Origin: Dermatemys mawii
Lineage: Eukaryota; Chordata; Testudines; Dermatemydidae
Direction: 5' to 3'
Assembly (NCBI GenBank): GCA_007922305.1
Contig: ML677364.1
Location: forward strand, 18,872,538 to 18,936,537
Length of the DNA: 64,000 nt
Made by a program: the position numbers and the translations under genes. This document shows positions 28,007-38,215 of the stretch, piece by piece. Within the stretch, counting starts at the first letter, position 1. The number at the start of each line of letters is the position of its first letter. Below the pieces are notes generated by a model. It had not been told where the DNA came from. It worked only from the letters and a program-made list of their open reading frames with translations, and did no database searches.

Positions 28007-29317
28007 ACAACTGAGACGTATCACTACATCATTACAAACCCCGGGGCCAAGGTGATGATGAGGCCTTACCGGGTGCCAGCAGCCAAAAGAGAAGAAATCA
28101 GAGCGGAAGTAAAGAAAATGTTGGACTTGGGGGTAATTGAAGAGTCTCACAGTCAGTGGTCTAGCCCGATCGTACTAGTACCCAAACCAGATGGCTCTAC
28201 AAGGTTTTGCAATGACTTCTATTGGCTGAATGAGGTGTCTCAGTTCGATGCATATCCTATACCCCGGATAGATGAGTTAGTGGACCGACTGGGAAATGCC
28301 CGGTTCCTGACCACTCTAGACTTAACTAAAGGGTACTGGTAGATCCCCCTTGCTGAAGACGCAAAGGAGAAGACCGCTTTCTCCACTCCAGAGGGACTGT
28401 TTCAATATACAGTCCTTCCATTTGGTCTACAGGGGGCTCCAGCTACCTTTCAGCGCCTTATAGATAAGCTATTGCGCCCCCATGCCAGTTATGCAGCTGC
28501 CTACCTGGATGATGTGGTTATTTATACCACAGACTGGGAAACCCACCTGGAAAAGGTTGAAGCTGTCCTAGATACCCTAAGGCGTGCTGGCCTTACCGCA
28601 AACCCCGCAAAGTGTGCCATAGGATTAATGGAGGCTAAGTATCTGGGCTACATTGTGGGACGAGGTGTAGTGAAACCCCAACTCAATAAACTAGAGGCCA
28701 TTCAAAACTGGTCCCGACCGGTTTGCAAGAAACAAGTCCGGGCATTTTTGGGGGTAGTGGGGTACTATCGACGCTTTATTCCCCATTTTGCCACCAGGGC
28801 AAGTGCCCTGACTGATCTCATAAAAGCTCGGGGACTTGAGATGGTGCGATGGACAGACATAGCAGAGAGGGTATTTATAGATCTAAGGATAGCCCTTTGC
28901 AGTGACCCTGTACTTATAGCTCCAGACTTCACTAAGGAGTTCATCTTGCAGACAGATGCATCTGAAGTTGGACTAGGGGCTGTCCTATCCCAGATGGTCA
29001 GGGAAGAAGAACATCCAATCCTCTATCTCAGTAGAAAACTTCTCCCAAGGGAACAGAAGTATGCTGTGGTCGAGAGGGAATGCCTTACCGTTAAATGGGC
29101 CATGGAAACACTGCGATACTGCCTGCAAGGTAGACAGTTTACCCTCGTGACTGACCATGCCCCTCTTCAGTGGATGCAGCGGAACAAGGAGAAAAATGCG
29201 AGAGTGACTAGATGGTTCTTATCCCTTCAACCCTTTCAGTTTCGCATACAACACAGAGCTGGAAGTCGCCACGGCAACGCAGATGGCTTATCACGGGTGC
29301 ACTGTTGTTGGTGTTGA
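28007..29317 (+). pseudogene. Reverse transcriptase and RNase H of the Gmr1-type element
   Basis: Same frame as the integrase. RT begins with a Ty3/gypsy-type block (GVIEESHSQWSSPIVLVPKP), motif A FLTTLDLTKGYW with its catalytic Asp, then an in-frame TAG at 28340-28342. It continues with LPFGLQGAPATFQ and the YLDD catalytic box at 28502-28513. RNase H shows LQTDASEVGLGAVL, VVERECLTVKWA and VTDHAPLQW, the D-E-D residues, and ends ...GNADGLSR. The open frame stops at 29317, 16 bp before the 3' LTR. Together these copy element RNA to DNA in intact relatives. Here two stops (28004, 28340) break the polyprotein. Confidence 0.93.
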
Positions 29318-29319
29318 GC

Positions 29320-29331
29320 AGGGGGGAGGGA
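29320..29331 (+). other. Polypurine tract of the Gmr1-type element
   Basis: AGGGGGGAGGGA lies two bases before the 3' LTR, the expected place and composition for the plus-strand primer. Confidence 0.85.
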
Positions 29332-29333
29332 TA

Positions 29334-29994
29334 TGTGACAGAGTCAGTCCAGAAGGATATAAGAGAGTGCTGGAAGGCAGGTATATTAGTCTCAGGATGT
29401 GCAAGTCCCTGTTCCCTGGATAGCCAAACAAAGGCTATTCCAGGCCAATCAAGACATCTGGGGCCAATTAAGAACCTTCTAGAAAGGAGTAGAAACAGCT
29501 AGCCTGATTGGGACACGTGAAGCCAATCAGGGACTGGCTGAAACCAGATAAAAACCTCCCAGTTAGTCAGGTGGTTGTAGGTGTCAGGAGCTGTGAGAGG
29601 AAGTTGTGTGGTTGGTGAGACTGAGTGGTGGACAACATATCATACAGAAGGAAGGAGGCCCTGAGGTAAGGGTGAAGTGGAGTTTGAAGAAGCGGGGACT
29701 GCTGTGGGGAAGTAGCCCAGGGAATTGCATTGTGTTTTGTGGATAAAAGGTCAGCCATCTTAGCTGATACTATTAGGGTCCCTGGGCTGGAGCCCAGAGT
29801 AGAGGGTGGGCCCAGCCTCCCCCCTTTTTTCCATCTTCCATACTGGCCTGTGATGAAGGTAACTCACTAGGCGGTGACTCTTGCCAATTATACTGAGAAA
29901 GGGAGGTCACTCTGGGGCCTAGATGAGTTTGTGAGGCCCCTAAATCTGCCAGGAAGTGCAGGACCCACAAGTACAAGCTTGGAGCTTTGTCACA
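29334..29994 (+). repeat. 3' LTR of the Gmr1-type element
   Basis: 661 bp, TGTGAC to GTCACA, colinear with the 5' LTR without gaps. About 18 substitutions by hand count, mostly transitions. Confidence 0.95.
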
Positions 29995-31260
29995 GTAGAT
30001 ACAGATGGGAAATATATAAAGAAGGAACGGGGAGTGATCATTTCCCTGAATTTCTTATTACATTGCCCTGAAAAGTAAGATTGAAATGATTGATGATTAC
30101 CTGTTCTGTTAATTTCCTCTGGGGCACCTGTCATTGGCCACTGTCAGAAGGTAGGATATTGAGCTAGATGGACCAAGTTTGACCAAGTATGGCTGTTCTT
30201 ATGTTCTTATGAAAATTACCCACGTGGAATTTTAAGAAAGCTAACGGGGATATGTACTACTACAAATGAATGTACTGTATTTGTGAATGATCCTTGTGTG
30301 AGTGATGACAGAGATAATTCCAATTTACTAAAGGGATTAATTGCATCAGCTACTATAGCCATATCTAATATATTGAAGTATCTCAAAACTAAAAACTCGT
30401 TTTCCTGCTGGAATGAGGAGTGCAAAATAGCAGTTAAAGAAAGGAACAAAGTCTATAAAAAAGCAAAAAAATACAATAAATAATGCAGATATAATGAAGT
30501 ACAAAAGAAATAAGACAATAACACAAAGAATTAAAAAACATCAAAGAAAGAATTGGAGGAAGAATTGTGGATGATACCAAGACATCTGAAATATACAGGC
30601 AAATTAGAAGAATGACTGGAATTCAGACCAAGAGTAATCACATTCCAGGGACTGACAAAATAGTTAGAAGTTCTGATAATGATAGTTTCTGCTAAAACTT
30701 CTGTCTTTCTGACTGATGAGTTATGGTGAAACTCAAAGTGAAGTTTTCACCAGAATAAAATATTTGATGCTAAATGACTTTAGAAAGATCAGACAGACTA
30801 TGGCAAAGATAATGTCTGGGAAGGATTAACTTGCATAAAAATCTTGCTGGGACTGCTGGGGGTGGGTGGGTGGGGGGATAAGAAAACACTGCTGCTGGTA
30901 TACAAAACCTTAATTGGATTAGTTATTGACTATGGCTGCACGTTTTTGGGACAGCATCAGAATCAGAACATAAAACAATTAGGTTCTAGGAAGTGTGATA
31001 TATATATTGCAACACCTATATGCACTACAGATAACTTCTAGTGAAATGCCAGTTACATTATGAATGAAACTATTGGACCTAGCTTTATGGACCAAAGTTA
31101 ATAGGAATTGGAAATTACCGGACAAATATATGAGGACTCTTGGGAATTTGGTAAGCAAACTGTATAGAACATGAAGTTAGCACTGTACATGCCATCTGAG
31201 TTAAAGTGTGGATGTAGAATTTGAAAGACCAGGAACAGCTAAACAAAGCCAAAACTTGAT
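29995..31260 (+). mobile_element. Jockey-like LINE, right part (end of endonuclease and RT remnants)
   Basis: Right after the GTAG duplication one frame reads EIYKEGTGSDHFPEFLITL; S-D-H is the last endonuclease catalytic block, so the LTR element split this domain. After a SINE-like insertion (30085-30211) comes FSCWNEECKIAVKERNKVYK, the linker between endonuclease and RT. Near 30560-30660 is 'YRQIRRMTGIQTKSNHIPG'. The central RT is missing. Near 30810-31130 blocks such as MSGKDW, LLLVYKTLIGLVIDYGC and a degraded 'EMP' block mark the RT C-terminus. Old and deleted. Confidence 0.65.
30085..30211 (+). repeat. SINE / CR1-type 3' tail inserted in the LINE
   Basis: Blocks 'gattacctgttctgttaatt', 'cctctggggcacctgtcatt', 'ggccactgtcagaaggtagg', 'gagctagatggaccaagttt' and the repeated terminal 'gttcttatgttcttatg' form a tail I know from turtle SINEs and the CR1-type LINE that mobilises them. 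No tRNA-like head is evident here, so it may be only the shared 3' part. LINE coding text resumes directly after it. Confidence 0.6.
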
Positions 31261-31288
31261 GTGGAAAATTAGTTATGGATGGACAGTC

Positions 31289-31520
31289 TCATAGAATCAT
31301 AGAACTGGAAGGGACCACCAGAGGTCATCTAGCCCAGTCCCCTGCACACAAGGTATTATCTAGACCACCCTTAACAAGTGTTTGTCCAACCTGCTCTTAA
31401 AAATCCCCATTGATGAAGATTCCACCACCTCCCTAGGCAATTTATTCCAGTGCTTAACCACTCTGACAGGAAGTTTTTCCTAATTTCCAACCTAAACCAG
31501 TCTTGCTTCAATTTGTCCAA
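31289..31520 (-). mobile_element. CR1 LINE 3' end, minus orientation
   Basis: Starts with TCATAGAATCATAGAA, the complement of the CR1 terminal ATTCTATGA repeats. It goes on through 'ctggaagggaccaccagagg', 'tcatctagcccagtcccctg', 'ccaccacctccctaggcaat' and 'ttccagtgcttaaccactct', typical CR1 3' sequence. Strongly 5'-truncated. Confidence 0.9.
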
Positions 31521-31801
31521 TTTGCAGTGGTCCAACTGTGGATTTACATTTATTTTATAAACTGAAGTGTAAAAAGAGACAGTAGATATTAAAAATTTAA
31601 TATAACAGTATATAGATGAAATATTGAGACAGTTTTGTCAAATATATACAGTTGAGTGAAAAAAAATCAGGAAGAACAGGCACAGCAGATTATATATCAA
31701 AACTTAGAATTAGTACATCTAACATAATGGGATTTTGTAGCTGTTATGACAGCCAAACTAGTAGCATAATGCTATAATATTTATATAATAATATAATAAC
31801 A
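31521..31801. other. AT-rich spacer between CR1 copies
   Basis: No feature seen. It could include the last part of the Jockey-like LINE, but no motif supports this. Confidence 0.35.
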
Positions 31802-32743
31802 GTGGATGTGTTATTCCTCGACTTTAGCAAAACTTTTGATACAGTCTTCCACAGTATTCTTGCCAGCAAGTTAAAGAAGTATGGGCTGGATGAATGGACT
31901 ACAAGGTGGATAGAAGGCTGGCTAGATAATTGGTCCCAAAAGGTAGTGATCAATGGCTCCATGTCTAGCTGGCAGCCAGTGTCAAGTGGAGCGCCCCAAG
32001 GGTCGGATAAGATACAGATGGACCTAGACAAATTAAAGGATTGGGCCAAAAGAAATCTGATGAGGTTCAACAAAGGCAAGTGAAGAGTCCTGCTCTTAGG
32101 ACAAAAGAATCCAATGCACTACTGCAGACTAGGGACCGAATGGCTAGGCAGCAGTTCTGCAGAAAAGGACTTAGGAGTTACAGTGGACGAGAAACAATGT
32201 GCCCTTGTTGCCAAGAAGGCTAACAACGTTTTGGGTTGTATAAGTAGTGGCATTTCCAGCAGATCAAGGGACATGATCATTCCCCTCTATTCAGCATCAG
32301 CGAAGCCTCATCTGGAGTACTGTGTCCAGTTTTGGGCCCCACACTACAAGAAGGATTTGGAAAAATTGGAAAGAGTCCAGTGGAGGGCAACAAAAATGAT
32401 TAGGGGGCTGGAGCACATGACTTATGAAGAGAGGCTGAGGGAAATGAGATTGTTTAGTCTGCAGAAGAGAAGAATGAGGGGGGATTTGATAGCTGCGTTC
32501 AACTACCTGAAAGGGGGTTCCAAAGAGGATGGATCTAGACTGTTCTTAGTGGTAGCAGATGACAGAACAAGGAGTAATGGTCTCAATTTGCAGTGGGGGA
32601 GGTTTAGGTTGGATATTAGGAAAAACTTTTACACTAGAAGGGTGGTGAAGCACTGGAATGGGTTACCTAGAGAGATGGTGGAATCTCCTTCCTTAGAGGT
32701 TTTTAAGGTCAGGCTTGACAAAACTCTGGCTGGCATGATTTAG
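31802..32743 (+). pseudogene. CR1 ORF2 (reverse transcriptase) C-terminal remnant
   Basis: First stretch (31802-32083): [31 protein letters not shown] and SSGAPQGS, then directly [19 protein letters not shown]. About 60-70 residues with the F/YADDT active site are missing between these blocks. A frame change follows, and 32114-32743 gives 209 codons of the CR1 C-terminus ([41 protein letters not shown], [12 protein letters not shown]). Nonfunctional. The family assignment is certain from the block order. Confidence 0.92.
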
Positions 32744-32795
32744 TTGGGGATTGGTCCTGCTTTGAGCAGGAGTTGGACTAGATGACCTCCAGAGG
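31802..32795 (+). mobile_element. CR1 LINE fragment with internal deletion, + orientation
   Basis: A second CR1 insertion in opposite orientation to the one at 31289. It starts inside the RT at the [12 protein letters not shown] block (motif A) and ends in CR1 3' sequence 'ggactagatgacctccagag', lacking the terminal ATTCTATGA units. An internal deletion near 32007 removes the RT catalytic YxDD block. The 5' truncation is typical of target-primed insertion. Confidence 0.9.
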
Positions 32796-34804
32796 TGGGT
32801 TGGAAGGAAGGGCAAAAGAAGCTCAGGATCTCAGAGAGATGAGACGTCTCACCTCCCCCTGTACCTAAGTTGCAAGATGAAGCTTCGGAAAAGCCTTATG
32901 GGGTTGGGACATGAAACTGCAAAATATGGTGTAAATAAAATACACTGTGGTGAACCTATGTAAGAATGGGAGAGGACTGCTTGCAAAGAGAAATGCAGGA
33001 TGAGGGAGTGTACCCTGTGACAGAGCCATCTAAAAGAAAGAAATTAATTAATTTTACTCTTCTGCTGGTAGTTGTGGAGAAGACAGAAAAAAGCATTGAT
33101 GACTTAAACTAAGCAGAAATGCAGGCTCCTGTTTATGGTCACCGAATTAGCTTGTTATTCTGAGATCTATAATTTTTTCATGCATAGAGTGTTAATAGAA
33201 AAGTCCAATTTTTTTTTTGCAATACTGTGTTAATAGAAACTCCTAGTTGATCGCAGAGAGAATTTACAAAGCATCTTCTGTACTGTATTATGTGTCATTG
33301 AATTCCATGTGTCTGAACAAGTGCTGTTGGGTTATTGCAACCTCCTTTGCAATAATATAACTAAAGAGGACCAGAAATAAAATGATATGGCAAATAATAT
33401 AGTTCATGGACAATCACATCTGGGGAATTAATTAAAACATAGCAATAATACAGTAACTTTTGAAAATTTAGAAGATGGATATAGCTAATTTTTTTTAGAA
33501 AACATAAAATGAAATTGTTTATCTTTCAAAGATGAGTGAAATCTTTATACATAATGAAATAATAGGTGTGAACAATGGATGAGATGTGATGCTGATGAAG
33601 GCAAGCAAAGAAAAAATGTGTCTGGGTTACTTTCAGTCTGACATTGAATTGCAGCTATCATTACAATATTTTGTCCTAGCTTCTGCTATGATTTGCTCTG
33701 GTGTCCATTTCTGTCTATTGTTCACTAGTCTGCTTTCATCACTTCTTGCAACTTGGCCAACCCATTGTCAATTGGTCTTTTTTTCATCATCTTCAAGATG
33801 TACTTCCCTATGGTTAGCTACCATGGCTCAGTGCTCAGCTTTTGGCTTCTATTCATTGTCTAGGTGTCATTTTAATATCAATGTCTCATGGCTGTGAGGA
33901 CTAACGCGCTAATTTTTCATAAAGCAAAAAGTGCTTATTTTTTAATGATTGCGTCAAGTTGAATCTTTTTGATTAATTTATTGTGATTTATAAAAAAGCA
34001 CCTTGTTGGTTAAATTCCAGGCCCTTGTGCGAATATTAAAATTTATAATCAAGGATAAATATTGTTGGGACAAAAACCTCCACCTCCAAGCTCTGTCCAC
34101 CCAGGGCCAAGTTACATTTATAGCACATGAAATGCTGCACAGTCTATGTATTTAGTTTATATTTCCATGTTCTTCTGTTTGGTACCAATAAATGTTGAAT
34201 ATTTTCTAATATTGAACTACAGAATAAAGCAGTTTTTCTTATTTGTAATTTTTACAACAATGAAAAGTGATTAAGTTGTGTGGAGGTTTTTGTTTGGTTA
34301 TGATTGCTTAACTGAATGTGCTCTCCCTTCTTCAAAAACATATTGTTAGGAAGGCAATTATTCAGAAAGGACCATTGCCCCTAGCAGATCAAGAGTATTC
34401 AATAAAAATCACCTCACAAATACCTATTTGCATGCTTTACTGAAAAAACTGAAGGAAATTATTTTTAAGCAATATTTTTTTCCCCTTCCTTTTTGGAGGG
34501 GAAAAATCTGAAGAGAAATGAACTCTGTATGCAAATTACTGCTGATCGCTTACATTGAAGTTGTGAGAAGAGAATTTTGTTTACAATCCAATTTATATAT
34601 ATTGTGCAGCATCCCAAGTGCTATTACAAGATTAAATTTTGAAAACACATTTTTAGAGACTTATTATTTTTTAAAAGTCTTGTTTTTTTCAGATGTTACC
34701 TGAGCTGAAATGAACTAAAGGCTACTGATAGACTCCATTCTTAGGGTTTCTGACATCAGCAACATTCTAAAATAGGCATGAGCTAGCACTAAAAATAGCC
34801 ACTA
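32796..34804. other. AT-rich intronic DNA, nothing recognised
   Basis: No domain. A 103-residue ORF at 33586-33897 lacks family signs. T- and A-runs are frequent. Confidence 0.4.
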
Positions 34805-34995
34805 AAATAGTCATATGCCGTGGGCTGGAGTTTGGGCTCTAAAGTGTAGGTGACTGGGCATGCCTGACAGCTAAATTTCAGCCATCACCACAACATCCAC
34901 AGAGCTATTTATAGTGGGCTAGCTTGAATCCCTCTAGCATGAGCCTGTCTACTTGTCTGGAAGGCTCATTCCTATCTGCAGCATAGACATACCCA
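34805..34995. repeat. Partial copy of a foldback repeat (related to 60927-61141)
   Basis: Shares 'gggctggagtttgggctct', 'caacatccacagagctatt', 'gggctagcttgaatccctct' and 'catgagcctgtctac'-like blocks with the element at 60927-61141, which has 'ttgggctggagctcagact' and 'caacatccacacagctat'. Probably a nonautonomous DNA element. Termini unclear. Confidence 0.45.
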
Positions 34996-36281
34996 GTGCA
35001 GGGAGGAGCGTGTTAGGTCTATGTCAGGACAGGGGCAGAGTGCATGGTGATGCACCTGATCCTCACCTGTCACAGCAGTTCCACTTGCGGGCAGCCCATA
35101 GGCTGCTCCGAGTTATTCCTAATCATTTCAATCCCTGGCCAGCCCAGGATCAAAGGAGCTGATCATTGGCTTAGAATGACTGTCCCCCTCAGCTGTGCTG
35201 AGCATAAATTCTGTGCACCTGAGCACTGATCCAATGGATACAGTTTCAAAACTTTATATTATTAAAAAATGTAGACTCTAGCAAATATATTGCTTAGTTC
35301 AGTTTCTGTTGTACAAACAGGGCCAACACAATTTTTCCTTGGCTTCACATCACAGGAATAAATAAACTAGGACATGAGTCACTGACAAAAGAGGGGAAAA
35401 TACTGATTTATTTATTATTCACTAATCTCTAGGGTTTTAGTGTCATTCAGTGTTAGTGTATATCCCAAAGAAATTATGAAACACTTTACAGTTCAAAGAA
35501 GTTACTGCCCGGAGGTGTATGGGTGGGTGGGACAATATCCAGAGAAACTGACTTTTAATGAGGCTTCCACTTCTGTGTGCATACTTTCTGTGCAGTGTCA
35601 CCTGCGTTCTCAACTGATACAGCGTGTGCATGTACATGTGCAGAAGTGGAAATGGTCATTTGAAAAAATCTGTTTTTTTCCGGCATGGATATGTCAAAGT
35701 TTTAGACTAGGAAGTCAAATATTAGCCTTTTTAATGCATGGGTTTCATATAACATTCATTTATACTCAACATCCCCACTATCTCAGCCCAATTAGTTGAG
35801 TGAGGTTAGATGTCATTAAAATGCTCCAGAGACTTTCTGTTCAAACTTTTATGGGCCTCAGAATTTAAATGTCAGCTTCTCTGGAAGAGAAGTGAGGTAA
35901 TATCTTTTTGGGGGCCAACTTCTTTGATAGTCATTTTGCATTTTTCACATGATCTCCAGATAGAATTCCTGATTTTTTTTTTGTACTTCTAATATGTGGG
36001 ACTATCTGATGATTTCTTGTGTGAGGTAGTGCCTTCCAGAGTAAGACGTGCAGGAGACAGTTCTTCATTTTTTCTGAAATCCTTCTGCAGAGCTGATCAG
36101 CATATTTGGAGCTGTAAGCAGTACTCAGAGGGTTATAGATGGTGAGTCCTCTGGGGATGATGATTTGTTTCTTTCAGTTTCTCAGGAAGTAGCTGTCACT
36201 GATAAGTTTTGCTTCCTTTTTCTTCATGATGTGGAGTTTCCATTTCAGACTGCAAAATTCAGTATTTTTCATTGTTGTTTG
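34996..36281. other. Intronic DNA, nothing recognised
   Basis: ORFs of 119 codons or fewer, no domain and no element ends seen. Confidence 0.4.
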
Positions 36282-36440
36282 CCGTATTGTTGTAGTTGTG
36301 TTGGTCCCAGGATACTAGAGACACGAAGTGGGTGAGGTGATATCTTTTATTATCTATAATGAAGTTGGTCCAATTAAATATATTCTCTCACCCACCTTGT
36401 CTCTCTAATATCCTGGGATCACCATAGCTACAATACTGCA
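36282..36440. repeat. Foldback (inverted-repeat) element, arms about 60 bp
   Basis: Left arm: 'gtattgttgtagttgtgttg', 'gtcccaggatactagagaca' and 'cgaagtgggtgaggtga'. The complement of the right arm (36379-36440) reads 'gtattgtagctatggtgatc', 'ccaggatattagagagacaa' and 'ggtgggtgagagaa'. The loop has 'gaagttggtccaatt'. I recognise it as a widespread amniote repeat but cannot name the family with certainty. Confidence 0.75.
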
Positions 36441-36690
36441 AATAGCTTCTCTTGGAGCACTTTTTCCTTTTTTGAAAGCATCTTGAGTCTGGACTGTTAA
36501 GCCAAAGTCCTGAAATATTTTTTTGAAACATTTCATTCCAAAAATTCCAAAATGGACCACTTCAATGTTATTGAAACACGGTGCTGATTTTTTTCTAAAT
36601 GAAATTTCATTGAAATCAATATGCTTCTGCATAAAGAAAAAAAATGTTCCCTTTGCAAATTCAGTCCGCTCTACTAATTAACAAGTGCAT
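36441..36690. repeat. Old AT-rich interspersed repeat, copy 2
   Basis: Strings such as 'gaaacatttcattccaaaaa' and 'aaatgaaatttcattgaaat' resemble 52378-52740 and 2985-3095. Diverged, termini not defined. Confidence 0.35.
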
Positions 36691-36719
36691 TTCAAAAATA
36701 GAATTATTTATACCGGGAC

Positions 36720-37390
36720 AAGGGGCACCAGAATCAGGGGTGGGCAGAGGAGCATGCCTCCTGCACTATTAAAAGTGAGAGACCCATGCCTACCCACTTT
36801 TTAACATGGGTGTATAGCCTCAGGCAGTGTGGAGTGGTAGGGGCTGTGCTTCATGGCTAGGAAGTTGTTAAGCCCCTGCTAGTGGTACCAACTTCTTCCT
36901 GCTGTGGGGGGAGGGGTCGGTGAGGTAAGCCTTACCACCCCAACCACCTCCCCTCTATGGGTTTCAGTCCCTTTGTACCCCACTTCTCCTCTATGGGGCT
37001 CCTCCTTTTCTCTCTGTGGCCCCACCCACTGGTCAGGCCAGAAGCCGGAGCCAGGCCATGTAAGGAGACATCCAGGGAGCTGGGTCACTGTGAGGAGCCC
37101 TGGACCCTCCACCTGCCATGGGTGGCTCCTACAGGGGAGCAGAGACACAGGACGGTGGCTGCTCTCAGGCCCACTGGCCCCACTCAGAACAGGTGGAGGT
37201 TCCAGGACTCCCTACAGTGGCCCAGGACGTGGGCAACTCTTACCACAGCCAAGCTCTGGCTTCTGGCCTGGCCAGAGTGTGAGGCTTTGAGGGGAAGGGC
37301 AGAAGCAGGGGGCAGTGCCTTTGAGGGAGAAGAGGTGGAGCAAGGGGCAGGGCGATGGGCCCCCCCACTTCTGCACAGGTTCCCATGTTT
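36720..37390. repeat. GC-rich nonautonomous repeat, unassigned
   Basis: A GC-rich island in AT-rich surroundings without CpG density. It is made of 'cccacccactggtcaggcca', 'ctccacctgccatgggtggc'-type text resembling the interiors of the hAT copies at 48907 and 59010. It ends where DIRS-like coding begins. No TIRs found. ORFs of 120-180 codons on both strands are compositional. Confidence 0.4.
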
Positions 37391-38215
37391 CTGCTGGGGC
37401 AAGCTGACTGAATTTATGGGCAGAATTCCTCCTGACCATAGTGAGAAATTAAAATATATAAGGAATGAGGAGCAGCTGATAGCCTGTACTTCCTTATAAG
37501 CAGCACTCAGTGCACTGGATACAGTGGCACACAACTTGCACAGTTCTGTGGCAATGAGGAGAGCCTCCTGGCTCCAAGTATCAGGGATTCCCGGGGGATC
37601 CAAGTCACAATCAAGGACCTGCCCTTCAAGGGCAATGAACTTTGTAATTTAAAGAATGATGAGGCCCTTAATTCATTAAAGAGCATCAGGACTACCCATA
37701 ATTTCCTGGGTCTGTACATCCCAGCCCCAAGAGAAAGCAAGCAAGACCCAAGAACTCCTTCAGGCAACACTCCTCTGCTAGTCCTACTATCAGCCTCAGA
37801 TGTTGACCTCAGAGTCTCACAGCATCTCTCAAGGACTCTTTTCTCCACTTTGACAACCACCTCTTATTACTTTTGCAAAGTCTGGACTCAGATCACCATG
37901 CACAAGAGGGTCTCCTGACACTTCTCCTACCCAATTTCAGTCCCTTTGTACCCCACACCCTCATTCCCCCTCCCATTTCAGAGATCCTTTTCAAAGATAT
38001 TGCTGAATCAAGAAACAGACTCCCTTCCACAACTGGGAGCAGTTCAGGAGATGCACTTACAGTTTGGGGGTAATGGGTGAAGTTATTCCCACTGCTCTGT
38101 CATCCCAAAGAATAAAGGGGGTTGGTGTCTCATTCTGGACCTCTGATGTTTCAAATTCATCTATCATTTCAAGTTCAGGATGGACACTCTGGCTTCCCTA
38201 GGTCCCTCATTAGTG
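37391..38215 (+). mobile_element. DIRS-like retrotransposon remnant (gag end to RT start)
   Basis: One + frame has EQLIACTSL, an Ala/Ser-rich stretch, then AMRRASWLQVSGIPGGSK and a QDLPF-like block, matching the C-terminal capsid part of vertebrate DIRS gag. Near 38088-38205 are IPTALSSQRIKGG, GWCLILDL and KFRMDTLASL, the DIRS RT entry (x-GGWRPVLDLRxLN...KFRMxTL). There are many stops and frameshifts. It is interrupted at about 38216 and seems to resume at 38575. Confidence 0.65.

Larger units (their letters stand above)
24162..29994 (+). mobile_element. Gmr1-type Ty3/gypsy LTR retrotransposon, nearly complete but inactivated
   Basis: 5833 bp: 661-bp LTR, primer site, gag, protease, integrase, reverse transcriptase, RNase H, polypurine tract, 661-bp LTR, flanked by GTAG. 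Integrase lies before reverse transcriptase. That is the order of Ty1/copia, yet the RT, RNase H and GPY-type integrase are of Ty3/gypsy type. This combination is the hallmark of the Gmr1 clade, first described in Atlantic cod. The LTRs differ at about 18 of 661 positions by my hand count (about 2.7%). The coding region has frameshifts, four in-frame stops and a lost protease catalytic Asp, so it is not autonomous. It sits inside a Jockey-like LINE. Confidence 0.93.

Noticed and set aside
37184..37603. 139-codon minus-strand ORF
   Set aside because: Overlaps GC-rich repeat and the DIRS-like gag text that reads on the other strand.
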